DNA from: Roseovarius sp.
GTDB lineage: Bacteria; Pseudomonadota; Alphaproteobacteria; Rhodobacterales; Rhodobacteraceae
Length of the DNA stretch: 10,099 bases
Direction of reading: 5' to 3'
Assembly (NCBI GenBank): GCA_007125415.1
Contig: SLDH01000323.1
Coordinates: forward strand, 1 to 10,099
The position numbers and the translations under genes were made by a program. The notes under the pieces were generated by a model. The model made no database searches. It was not told the origin of the DNA and saw only the letters and a list, made by a program, of their open reading frames with translations. Positions 1 to 7,265 of this stretch are shown here, one piece after another; the stretch's first letter is position 1, and each line of letters starts with the position of its first letter.

Positions 1-1520
1 AAGGCGCGGCGGCCCTCCCTCAGGGTCCAGGCGACATCGGCGAGCGGCAGGTCGGGATTGTTGCGCAGATGCGCCGCCAGCGCCTGCGCGTTGGCATCGA
101 GCGCGGATTTGCTGCGCGCGGAAAGGCAGAGCACCTGAAAGGGCCAGTCGCTTTCTTCCGACGCCGCGCGCTCGGGTGCTTCTTCAAGGATCGCATGGGC
201 ATTCGTCCCGCCCACTCCGAGGCTGTTGACACCGGCACGGCGCGGGGTGCCGCGCCCGTCCCAGGCACGCAGGCTGTCATTGACGCGGAAGGGAGATGTC
301 TCGAAGTCGATCGCCGGATTGGGTGCCTCGTAATTGAGCGACGGGGGCATCTGCCCGTGATGCAGCCCCAGCGTGGCCTTGACGAGGCTGGCCACACCGG
401 CGGCGGTGTCCAGATGGCCGATATTGGTCTTGACCGAACCGATGCGGCAGAAGCCCGTCTGATCAGTGCTCTGGCGATATGCCTCTGTAAGGGCGGAAAC
501 CTCGATCGGATCGCCCAGATAGGTGCCGGTCCCGTGGCATTCCACGTAATCGACCGTATCGGCAGCCACGCCTGCATCCTCCAGCGCGCGGGCGACGGCC
601 TGCGCCTGACCGTCGACCGAAGGGGCAAGGTAGCTTGCCTTGTCCGCGCCGTCATTATTGACAGCCGAGCCGCGGATCACGGCCCAGATATGGTCGCCGT
701 CGGCCTCGGCATCGCTCAGCCTGCGCAGCGCCACACAGCCTGCACCCGAGCCGAACACGGTACCCTGGGCGCGGTGATCGAAAGCGTGGCATTTGCCATC
801 AGGCGACAGGATCTCGTTTTCCTTGAAGAGATAACCCCGGCCGTGGGGCAATTCGATGGTCACGCCTCCCGCAAGCGCCATATCGCACTCACCGCGCCGC
901 AGCGCGTCACAAGCGTAATGCACGGCCACAAGCGATGTGGAACAGGCGGTCTGGATGCTGATGCTGGGCCCCTTGAGATCAAGTATATGACTGATCCGCG
1001 TGCTCAGAAAATCCTTGTCGTTCCCGGTATGACGCAGCAGAAACATGCCCACATCGTTCACGAGATCGGGGTTGGAGCAGAGATTGAAATAGAAGTAACT
1101 GCCCATGCCGCAGCCTGCATAGACACCGATGGGTCCGCCAAAGCGCTCCGGCATGTGGCCGGCGTTTTCCAGAGCGTTCCAGCACACTTCCATGAACTTG
1201 CGGTGTTGCGGATCGAGGATCGAGGCCTCCTTCGCGGAAAAGCCGAAGAACTCAGCGTCGAAGGCATCAAATTCGTCTAACCGCGCGGCGGCGGGCACAT
1301 AGTCAGGGTGGCCGATGAGATCGATGCTTTCCCCGGCAGCAAGCAGGGCCTCTTCATCCAGCATCTCGACGGCACAAAGCCCGTCCCGCAGGATCTGCCA
1401 GAACTTCTCGACGTCGGGCGCGGCCGGCAGGTCCACGGCCATGCCGACAATCGCGATGGGATCAGCTTCATCTGATCGCACACCACCGGTGAAATTCACC
1501 TCTGCAACAGCGTCTGACAT
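1..1520 (-). CDS. Type I polyketide synthase, N-terminal ketosynthase part (3' end outside the window)
   Basis: The visible 506 codons begin at ATG 1520 and are still open at the left edge. They hold a complete beta-ketoacyl synthase (KS) domain, which condenses an acyl starter or chain with an extender unit. KS motifs occur in order: DPIAIVGM at about residues 20-27, DPQHR at 103-107, the active-site TACSTS with Cys193, ECHGTGT with His329, and GSVKTNIGH with Lys364 and His369. A GVNSLGVGGTNAHAILEE block near 430-447 closes the KS and leads into a post-KS linker; an acyltransferase usually follows, but it lies outside. All catalytic residues are present. The KS begins within 20 residues of the start, so no carrier or loading domain precedes it. 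The wording (NDKDFLSTR, GECDMALAGGV, GTVFGSGAG) reminds me of KS domains from NRPS-PKS hybrid lines; that is recall, not a search. A good ribosome binding site (AGGTGG, four bases before ATG) supports the start. The substrate and product are unknown. Confidence 0.93.
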   Translation of the reverse strand, partial: MSDAVAEVNFTGGVRSDEADPIAIVGMAVDLPAAPDVEKFWQILRDGLCAVEMLDEEALLAAGESIDLIGHPDYVPAAARLDEFDAFDAEFFGFSAKEASILDPQHRKFMEVCWNALENAGHMPERFGGPIGVYAGCGMGSYFYFNLCSNPDLVNDVGMFLLRHTGNDKDFLSTRISHILDLKGPSISIQTACSTSLVAVHYACDALRRGECDMALAGGVTIELPHGRGYLFKENEILSPDGKCHAFDHRAQGTVFGSGAGCVALRRLSDAEADGDHIWAVIRGSAVNNDGADKASYLAPSVDGQAQAVARALEDAGVAADTVDYVECHGTGTYLGDPIEVSALTEAYRQSTDQTGFCRIGSVKTNIGHLDTAAGVASLVKATLGLHHGQMPPSLNYEAPNPAIDFETSPFRVNDSLRAWDGRGTPRRAGVNSLGVGGTNAHAILEEAPERAASEESDWPFQVLCLSARSKSALDANAQALAAHLRNNPDLPLADVAWTLREGRRA

Positions 1521-1578
1521 TCGACCACCTGAACCTGCTCTAGCGCAACACAGATAATGAGCGAGTTTGTCTTTCCCT

Positions 1579-1597
1579 AGATGTCATCATGGCATCT
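1579..1597. promoter_or_regulatory. Palindrome in front of the PKS gene, possible operator
   Basis: AGATGTCATCATGGCATCT is a 19-base palindrome around a central C, with every pair matching except one G/T. It lies about 60 bases before the PKS start codon and just downstream (in the PKS direction) of a possible -10 hexamer TATGAT at 1612-1607. That is where a repressor site, or a leader hairpin, would sit. No regulator family can be named from the sequence alone, and the promoter itself is weakly supported because no good -35 box was found. Confidence 0.35.
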
Positions 1598-1751
1598 TCC
1601 GGGCTGATCATACAACTTACTGAAAAATCTTAAACAAATTTCCGATTTTTGAGCAGCGTCTGTTTCAAAGGGCGCAATAACCTGGCTCCCCACGGAAACT
1701 CTCCGAGATCTTGGACGATACGACGCGAACTCACCATGAAGCATTGATCCG

Positions 1752-1772
1752 GATGAACCAGATTGGTTCATC
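1752..1772. promoter_or_regulatory. Perfect 9-bp inverted repeat, possible operator
   Basis: The arms GATGAACCA (1752-1760) and TGGTTCATC (1764-1772) are perfect reverse complements separated by GAT. The site lies between the polymerase/ligase stop (1849) and the PKS start (1520). Neither side continues into a T-run, which argues against an intrinsic terminator. The core ACCAGATTGGT looks loosely like the centre of LuxR-type boxes, but the 21-base odd-length symmetry does not fit the usual 18-20 base form, so the regulator class stays open. Confidence 0.42.
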
Positions 1773-1848
1773 TAGACACCACTGTTGTGCATTTCCGTCT
1801 CCCGTTCGTCTTCGTGTTGAAGTCGGGGTAGGCAAAGATTGATCTCCG

Positions 1849-3327
1849 CTAAAGCACAGTGCGCTTCCCCTCCTTCGCGGGCGGGCTGCCAAGCACCGGC
1901 GGCATCATCGCCCGCGTTCTCTTTTGTTGTTGCGAGCTCAGTTCGGGGCTGTCATCGTAGCGTAGCCGCTCAGCATAACCCAATGCGGCCCCGGCGATCA
2001 GCCAGACAAAGGGCACCAGCGTGTCATTGAGCAGCATGTCCACCATGGTGATCCCCAGGATCAGGGCGAGCGCGGCAGCAAAAGGTGACAGCGTCCGGCC
2101 TGCGGCCTTGCGGCTGTACCAGAACAGCAGGATGAGCGGCATCGCCAGAAGGCCCATTTCGCTGATATAACCGAACCAGCCAAAGGCTCCGAAGGTAATG
2201 ATCCATCGGCCATCGGGTATGGTCAGGATCTCTCCTGTTTCGGCATCATGGACAAGGTTCCGGCCCCAGCCGCCCCAGCCGAAAAGCCATTTTTCGCGGG
2301 CGCGCTCGAGGAGCTCGTTCTCGTTGTCCAAACGGAATTGCAGCGAATGCGCACGGTCGGGGTTGATCGCCTCGGCCTGTGCGAGGATCGCATCGAGCGG
2401 GATCATCCCGGCCTGACGCAGGACCGGATAGAAAACCGCCAGCACGCCGAAGCTGCAGGCCAGCAGGATCATCTGGCGCGTGCTGGCCAGAAAGATCACC
2501 GGCAGCAGCGCCAACGCATAGATCATCGAGGCCATCGACTTGTTGGCATAAAGCACGATGCACAGATATGCGGTGGCCAGCAGGAACTTGTGCCGTGTCT
2601 CTGCGGGGGCGTTTCGGGTCAGGGTTGCGGCGGCGACGATGGTTGAGACGAAAAACAGGGCAACCCACAATCCGTGTGGCAGGAAAACGATGGCGCGGAA
2701 GCCGCCATCGCGCATCATCTGTTCGAAACTGTGCTGGAAGAACCCGTAAATCCATGTGTTGAGTTGCGGGCTTATACGCACCTCCAAGAGGGCCGGTACC
2801 GAGTAGATCAACCCGGCGATCATCAAGGCCACCAGCAATTCCCTCATGCCGGTCTCCGAGGCGAGGTAAAAGCGCCCGAGCAGGAAGGGTGCCAGGACGA
2901 TCAACTGGTTGGACATGAACGAGCCCATGTCGCGCAATCTCAAACCGGGTATGCGAAGCGTCTCGAAATCGATCGGTCCGTTTTCGGTCATGATACGATA
3001 GATCACGGGCTCCGTGTTCGTCAGCACCGTGGGGATCGCGCCGAGGACAAATCCCAGCATCAGGATGCGCGCGGGCCAGTAGCGCGGCCATAGCGGTACG
3101 CGGTGTTGGAGGTAGAACAGCGCGAGTGCAAAGGCCGAAAGGCTGGCAATGGAGAACTTGTTCATCGACGGCACGAGCGGCAGGTTGAACTCGGCCAGTG
3201 GCGGCAGGATCAGGTAGCCCCCCAGGATGCTCCAGATCACCGCCCGTTCAGGTGGCATGGCCCGGAAGAGACCGAGGCACACCAGCGGCCAGATCATCAG
3301 CATGAGATATGCGAAGGTATTGGGCAT
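1849..3327 (-). CDS. O-antigen ligase / Wzy polymerase-like polytopic membrane protein
   Basis: This 492-residue, very hydrophobic protein has roughly 12 membrane segments by eye. Examples are residues 1-22, about 85-102, a run of several helices in the middle, and three near the C terminus. Between late helices is a large polar loop containing RLDNENELLERAREKWLFGW, then GWGRN and TIPDGRWIITFGAFGWFGYI. This arrangement, with Arg and Glu residues, a glycine-rich WGWGR-like turn and a following D-x-x-W-I segment, is typical of the O-antigen ligase/polymerase superfamily. Members join or polymerise undecaprenyl-linked glycans on the periplasmic face. Which of the two reactions applies cannot be told from sequence. 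Length is slightly above the usual 400-450. The tail (after about 460) is polar and probably cytoplasmic. It is divergent from the WecG-like gene, which fits a shared glycan locus. ATG 3327 has no strong ribosome binding site; Met9 or Met11 are alternatives. Confidence 0.75.
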   Translation of the reverse strand: MPNTFAYLMLMIWPLVCLGLFRAMPPERAVIWSILGGYLILPPLAEFNLPLVPSMNKFSIASLSAFALALFYLQHRVPLWPRYWPARILMLGFVLGAIPTVLTNTEPVIYRIMTENGPIDFETLRIPGLRLRDMGSFMSNQLIVLAPFLLGRFYLASETGMRELLVALMIAGLIYSVPALLEVRISPQLNTWIYGFFQHSFEQMMRDGGFRAIVFLPHGLWVALFFVSTIVAAATLTRNAPAETRHKFLLATAYLCIVLYANKSMASMIYALALLPVIFLASTRQMILLACSFGVLAVFYPVLRQAGMIPLDAILAQAEAINPDRAHSLQFRLDNENELLERAREKWLFGWGGWGRNLVHDAETGEILTIPDGRWIITFGAFGWFGYISEMGLLAMPLILLFWYSRKAAGRTLSPFAAALALILGITMVDMLLNDTLVPFVWLIAGAALGYAERLRYDDSPELSSQQQKRTRAMMPPVLGSPPAKEGKRTVL

Positions 3328-3442
3328 GCGGTCGGGGTGCGCCTGTCTGTCTGCTCAACTATGCGTCAGAGAGTCAACCTAGCAGGAAACCGCGTGCCAG
3401 TCGCCCCCGCTACTGTTTCCCAACGGGGAATTCAGTGATTTC

Positions 3443-4285
3443 ATGGCAATCGAGCCACGTGGTTTTGCTTGGCGCAGCGTGCCGCTGCGCGTAAGTACCC
3501 TGTCAAGAGCGCAGCCCTTGGCGCCGGAGTTCGACGTGCAGTTCAGTTTTCACGACCAGAGGATCACCGTCAACATGCCGACCCGCGCGGCGCTGGAGGC
3601 GGAGGTGACGCGCCGTCTGAGCGCGCGGGAGGGCTTTGCGCTGGCCACGATCAACCTGGATCATCTGGTGAAGCTGCGCGCCTCGTCCGCCTTCGCGCGC
3701 GCCTATGCGGCGCAGGATTTCGTTGTGGCCGACGGCTGGCCCATCGTCACCCTGTCAAGGCTCGCGCAGCGCCCGGTCGAGTTGATGCCGGGCTCGGACA
3801 TGCTCTTGCCACTCTGCCAATGGGCCGCTGCGACAGGGGCGAAGGTGGGATTGCTGGGCAGCACTGCCGAGACACTGGCCCGAGCGAAATCCGTTCTCGA
3901 GGCGCGTGTGCCGGGGCTTGCCGTGGCCTATACCCATGCCCCGCCCATGGGTTTTGAGCCGGCAGGGGACGCGGCGGCCAGCGAGTTGCAACGGCTGCAG
4001 GCCGCCGGAATCGGCCTGTGCTTGCTGGCGCTGGGCGCCCCCAAACAGGAAGAACTGGCCGCGCGCGGGCGTGATCTTGCGCCGGGTGTGGGGTTTGCCT
4101 CCATCGGTGCGGGGCTCGATTTCCTCGCGGGCCGCCAGCACCGCGCGCCGGCGCTGGCGCGTCGGCTGCGGCTTGAATGGCTCTGGCGCGCCCTGTCGAG
4201 CCCGCGCCGCCTGATTCCGCGCTATGCAAGATGTCTGGCCATCCTGCCGGGCGAGATGATCAAGGCGCTACGCCTGCGCGGTTGA
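3443..4285 (+). CDS. WecG/TagA/CpsF-family (GT26) glycosyltransferase
   Basis: The 280-residue protein matches the WecG/TagA/CpsF family, which adds N-acetylmannosamine-type or related sugars to undecaprenyl-linked saccharides at the inner membrane. Landmarks are TINLDHLV (69-76), with the Asp of the family's N-x-D position, VVADGWP (94-100), KVGLLGS (134-140), the family signature GAPKQEE (198-204) and GAGLDFLAG (222-230). A basic C terminus with ...EWLWRALSSPRRLIPRY follows, the part thought to dock on the membrane. The first 28 or so residues are not family-like, so the true start could be a little downstream; ATG 3443 has only a distant GGGGAA (3425-3430) as ribosome binding site. It is divergent from the polymerase/ligase gene and converges on the GT2 gene with 7 bp between stops. 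The exact sugar donor and acceptor are not evident, so no gene symbol is given. Confidence 0.9.
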   Translation: MAIEPRGFAWRSVPLRVSTLSRAQPLAPEFDVQFSFHDQRITVNMPTRAALEAEVTRRLSAREGFALATINLDHLVKLRASSAFARAYAAQDFVVADGWPIVTLSRLAQRPVELMPGSDMLLPLCQWAAATGAKVGLLGSTAETLARAKSVLEARVPGLAVAYTHAPPMGFEPAGDAAASELQRLQAAGIGLCLLALGAPKQEELAARGRDLAPGVGFASIGAGLDFLAGRQHRAPALARRLRLEWLWRALSSPRRLIPRYARCLAILPGEMIKALRLRG

Positions 4286-4292
4286 GTGCGCC

Positions 4293-5234
4293 TCACTTGT
4301 ATTCGAAAAGGCCGCGACGTGATCCGCGCAACCGGCTCGCGTAATAGCCAAGCGCCCCTTGCGCTTCGGGGAACTTGCCCAGGACGGTGAAGGCTGCACG
4401 CAGAAGCGGCCAGCGCCGCGCAAGCCGCAGCACCTGCAGCGGATAGGCCAGCACGAGGATCAGACTCAGCCAGAATGAAACGAAGGCGGCCAGCAGAATG
4501 ACGAGCGGCAGGCCCGCGCCCCAGAAAAGCGCGCGCCCTGTCTCGCGCACCCAGTGTCTTTCGGGCGGCGCGCCATGAAGGGCTGCCCCTTCGGCAAAGG
4601 CATGGCCGGCGCGGCGGCTGCGCTGCCACCATTGGCCAAAGCGCGTCATCGCCGCGTCATGCAGGGTCATCTCCGCATCGAGCCGTTCGACCCGCCAGCC
4701 GGCCGCGCGCAGGCGCACGCAAAGCTCGGGCTCCTCCCCGGCAATGAGATCATCTCGGTAGCCGCCCACATCCGCCAGTGCCGCGCGGCGCATCATCGCA
4801 TCTCCGCCACAGGCGCGCGCCTCGCCGATGGGCGTGTCCCATTCCCAGTCGCAAAGCTGATTGTAGATGCTGGCCTCGGGATAGCGCTCGCGCCGCCGGC
4901 CGCAGACAACCGCCAGCTTTGGGTCGGCCTCGAGCGACGCCCTTGCCCGCTCGACCCAGCCCTCGGCCAGCGCGCAATCGCCATCGATCAGCTGCACGAA
5001 GCGCACCTCTTCGCCCAACTGCGCAAGGCCCGCATTGCGCGCGCGCGCTGCTGTGAAGGGCTTTGAGGTGTCGAGGCTGATCACCGTGGCACCATGGGCC
5101 TCTGCCGCCTCGATGCTGCCATCGGTCGAGCCGCTGTCCACATAGATCACCGGCGCCAGGCTGTCGGGCAGGGAGGTCAGGCAATCGAGAAAGCGCGTGC
5201 CCTCGTTGCGCCCGATGATCACAGCGCCGATCAA
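4293..5234 (-). CDS. Family 2 glycosyltransferase with C-terminal membrane segment
   Basis: This 313-residue GT-A fold enzyme starts directly with the family 2 strand AVIIGRNEG (4-12). VDSGSTDGS (32-40), the metal/nucleotide-binding DGD at 84-86, GGDAMMRR (143-150) and the acid region GEEPE (166-170) follow. A QWWQRSRRAGHAF segment (201-213) takes the place of the usual Q-x-x-R-W motif. A hydrophobic stretch at about 239-266 should anchor the protein with its catalytic domain in the cytoplasm. It probably adds a sugar to a lipid-linked glycan precursor; donor and acceptor are unknown. The start is TTG (5234-5232), sharing bases with the TGA of the preceding gene. In this frame a TGA lies 27 bases before that TTG, with no ATG or GTG between, and the only other candidate is GTG at codon 5, inside the first strand. 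It is the last gene of the coq9 operon, probably translated by coupling. Its stop is 7 bp from the convergent WecG-like gene. Confidence 0.9.
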   Translation of the reverse strand: MIGAVIIGRNEGTRFLDCLTSLPDSLAPVIYVDSGSTDGSIEAAEAHGATVISLDTSKPFTAARARNAGLAQLGEEVRFVQLIDGDCALAEGWVERARASLEADPKLAVVCGRRRERYPEASIYNQLCDWEWDTPIGEARACGGDAMMRRAALADVGGYRDDLIAGEEPELCVRLRAAGWRVERLDAEMTLHDAAMTRFGQWWQRSRRAGHAFAEGAALHGAPPERHWVRETGRALFWGAGLPLVILLAAFVSFWLSLILVLAYPLQVLRLARRWPLLRAAFTVLGKFPEAQGALGYYASRLRGSRRGLFEYK

Positions 5235-6250
5235 TCGGGCGGCCCTTGCAGAAAGTCTGCCTCATAGAGCGGCTCCGGCCCGGCGAATTGCTGCATCCCT
5301 TCAGACCAGAGGGAAAGTCCGGGTGCGTCTTGCAGCCTGGCCAGCCGCGCGCGGTCCTCGCCATGGGCGATCACCCCCCGCGCCGCCGTATCGGCATCGC
5401 GTGCCACGCTATCACCTGCAAACTTGTAATGCCGGATCAGCCCGGTAAAGGGCGCGCAGCGCAGATGCGCCGAGGCATGCGGATGCACGCCGGGCAATGT
5501 GCCGCCTGTCAGCTTGACGAAAGGATGCTTCGTCAGACAGCAATGCTCGCCGAAAACGCGTTTGCGAATCCCGCCGAACATGACCTTGATATCCCGATTG
5601 CTGAGCTTGTTCTGTTGCAGATACCACGCGAAATCGATCGCCGGGTCATGGTAATTCAGCCGTTCGATATTGCGTAGATCATACCAGATATTGCGCTCCA
5701 GCGCCTCAGCATAGCTCCACCCTGCGGCCTCTGACAGGGGGGCCTCGGGCACCATTTCCAGCATCTGCGCGACAAGGCCAGTATATCCACCGGCCTCCAG
5801 AAGGCGGGCGAGGGCGGGCAGGTCCGGTGCGGCGTGACCGGGGTCGAACATCTCGTCCATATCTGCGAAAAGACACCAGCGCCCGGGCGCGTAGCGCTCG
5901 GCGGCATGGCGGCGAAAAAGGTTTTCCACCTCGCCCCAGGGAAGCTCTGATTGCAGGATCACGCAATCCGGCTCGCGCTGCAGCCGCTCGATGGTGCCAT
6001 CACTCGAGCCGTTGTCGCAAAAGACAAACTGCCCCGCGCCGAGCCCGCGATAATGTTCCAGAAACGGTTCGAGATAGAACATCCCGTCACGCACCAGCAC
6101 GACCATCACCACCGCATCCATCGGCGCGCTGGCGGTTCTCGGCCCGTGCAGATGGCGCAGCGAGGAAAGAAAGCGTCGCTGCGCCCGCGCTGCTTCCATG
6201 CGGCGGGTGAGTTTGCCGAAGAGGCCGGTAAGACCGGGCGCGCGGGCCAT
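5231..6250 (-). CDS. DXD-type family 2-like glycosyltransferase (Glyco_tranf_2_4 type)
   Basis: The 339-residue protein carries the pattern of the Glyco_tranf_2_4 group (DUF23/GT92-like). MVVLVRDGMFYLEPFLEHY (49-67) is followed by VFCDNGSSDGT (76-86), then WCLFADMDEMF (125-135) with the metal-binding Asp130-x-Asp132. Further C-terminal are a His-containing LTKHPFVKLTGG block and a conserved-looking RHYKFAG. No signal peptide or membrane helix is evident, so it should act in the cytoplasm on an activated sugar; the substrate is unknown. I place the start at ATG 6250, seven bases after the stop of the quinone reductase. The longer reading from ATG 6313 would overlap that gene by 56 bases, and its first 21 residues (Arg/Ser-rich) look like an out-of-frame shadow. 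The gene ends in the TTGA overlap with the next glycosyltransferase, so the two are very likely co-translated and may add successive sugars. Confidence 0.87.
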   Translation of the reverse strand: MARAPGLTGLFGKLTRRMEAARAQRRFLSSLRHLHGPRTASAPMDAVVMVVLVRDGMFYLEPFLEHYRGLGAGQFVFCDNGSSDGTIERLQREPDCVILQSELPWGEVENLFRRHAAERYAPGRWCLFADMDEMFDPGHAAPDLPALARLLEAGGYTGLVAQMLEMVPEAPLSEAAGWSYAEALERNIWYDLRNIERLNYHDPAIDFAWYLQQNKLSNRDIKVMFGGIRKRVFGEHCCLTKHPFVKLTGGTLPGVHPHASAHLRCAPFTGLIRHYKFAGDSVARDADTAARGVIAHGEDRARLARLQDAPGLSLWSEGMQQFAGPEPLYEADFLQGPPD

Positions 6251-6257
6251 GGGCGCG

Positions 6258-7241
6258 CTATCCGACCTTGAGGACGATCTTGCCGATATGATCGCCCGCT
6301 TCCATATGCGCATGAGCCTGCGCAGCCTCGGCCAGCGGATATTCGCTATCCATCACCGGGGCGATCCGCCCCGCATCGAGGAGCGGCCAGACATGCTCGC
6401 GCAGCGCCTCGGCGATGCGCGCCTTGGCGAGATCGCTCTGCGGGCGCAGGGTCGAGCCGGTGAGCGTGAGCCGGCGCATCATTACCGGCATGAAGTTCAC
6501 CTCCACCTTCGGGCCTTGCAGAAAGGCGATGTTGACCAGCCGCCCGTCATCGGCCAGCGCCTTGATATTGCGCGGCAGGTAAGGCCCGCCCACCATGTCG
6601 AGAATGAGATCGGCCCCGCCCTCGGCCTTCAGGATCTCCACGAAATCCTCCTCGCGGTAATTGATTGCCCGCTCGGCCCCCAACTCGCTGCAGGCGGCGC
6701 ATTTGGCCTCCGATCCGGCTGTGGCGAAAACACGCGCACCGAAGGCGTGGGCGAGTTGAATGGCGGTCGTGCCGATCCCGGACGAGCCACCATGCACCAG
6801 AAAGCGCTCGCCTGCCGAGAGGCCCCCGCGCATGAAGACATTGGACCACACGGTGAAAAACGTCTCGGGCAGGCAGGCCGCCTCGCGCAGGCCCATGCCG
6901 GAGGGCACTGGCAGGCAATGGGCGGCGGGCGTTGCCACATATTCGGCATACCCCCCGCCGGGCAGAAGCGCGCAGACGGCATCACCCGGCGCCCATTCGG
7001 CGACCCCTTCGCCGATGGCAACCACCTCGCCCGCAGCCTCCAGCCCCGGCAGGTCGCTCGCCGAAGGCGGCGGCGCGTAGAGCCCGGCGCGCTGCAGCGC
7101 GTCGGGGCGGTTCACACCGGCCCAGGCCACGCGCATCACCACCTCGCCGGGGCGTGGCTCGGGCACGGGGCGGGTGGTGGGCTGCAACACCTCCGGGCCG
7201 CCCGATTGCGTGATTTCGACGGCCTGCATTGTCTCGGTCAT
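6258..7241 (-). CDS. NAD(P)H:quinone oxidoreductase, PIG3/zeta-crystallin type (MDR superfamily)
   Basis: This 327-residue zinc-independent medium-chain dehydrogenase/reductase has the normal length for the quinone oxidoreductase group. It has the N-terminal GroES-like domain with AGVNRPDALQR (41-51) and GLEAAGEVVAIGEGV (66-80). The Rossmann domain has its nucleotide-binding turn at VHGGSSGIGTTAIQLA (149-164), followed by GARVFATAGSEAK (168-180) and the ADLILDMVGG stretch that closes the cofactor site. The Cys/His pattern of zinc-binding alcohol dehydrogenases is absent. The family reduces quinones or other alpha,beta-unsaturated carbonyls with NADPH in the cytoplasm; the true substrate here is unproven. 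AAGGA, eight bases before ATG 7241, supports the start. It sits 24 bp after coq9, which suggests a link to quinone metabolism or quinone stress, and 7 bp before a glycosyltransferase gene. Confidence 0.93.
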   Translation of the reverse strand: MTETMQAVEITQSGGPEVLQPTTRPVPEPRPGEVVMRVAWAGVNRPDALQRAGLYAPPPSASDLPGLEAAGEVVAIGEGVAEWAPGDAVCALLPGGGYAEYVATPAAHCLPVPSGMGLREAACLPETFFTVWSNVFMRGGLSAGERFLVHGGSSGIGTTAIQLAHAFGARVFATAGSEAKCAACSELGAERAINYREEDFVEILKAEGGADLILDMVGGPYLPRNIKALADDGRLVNIAFLQGPKVEVNFMPVMMRRLTLTGSTLRPQSDLAKARIAEALREHVWPLLDAGRIAPVMDSEYPLAEAAQAHAHMEAGDHIGKIVLKVG

Positions 7242-7265
7242 GATCTGTCCTTCGGTCTTTTCTGT

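Larger units (their letters stand above)
1521..1848. other. AT-rich gene-free gap upstream of the polyketide synthase
   Basis: This 328-base stretch separates the stop of the membrane polymerase/ligase gene from the PKS start, both read on the minus strand. I see no convincing gene in it. A 64-codon minus-strand ORF at 1577-1771 has no ribosome binding site and a composition typical of chance frames. The gap is AT-rich for this window: 21 of 60 bases are G or C in 1621-1680. It contains two palindromes (listed separately), a 7-bp inverted repeat AAAAATC/GATTTTT at 1623-1629 and 1644-1650, and a possible minus-strand -10 box TATGAT at 1612-1607. No T-tract follows either palindrome, so I read the gap as the PKS control region rather than a terminator. 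Confidence 0.55.

Noticed and set aside
69..1280. A 403-codon plus-strand open frame antisense to the PKS
   Set aside because: It mirrors the KS domain, whose motifs are all on the minus strand. The translation shows no domain and is typical of G+C-rich antisense shadow.
1577..1771. A 64-codon minus-strand frame in the PKS upstream gap
   Set aside because: Its start lies inside the 1752-1772 palindrome, it has no ribosome binding site, and its sequence is low in structure. A leader peptide cannot be excluded but is not supported.
3349..3377. TTGACT on the minus strand as -35 box for the polymerase/ligase gene
   Set aside because: At spacings of 16 to 18 bases only AGCAGA, GCAGAC or CAGACA are found, none of them a credible -10.
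6251..6313. N-terminal extension of the DXD glycosyltransferase to ATG 6313
   Set aside because: It would overlap the quinone reductase coding end by 56 bases and adds only an Arg/Ser-rich stretch. ATG 6250 gives the usual short intergenic spacing.
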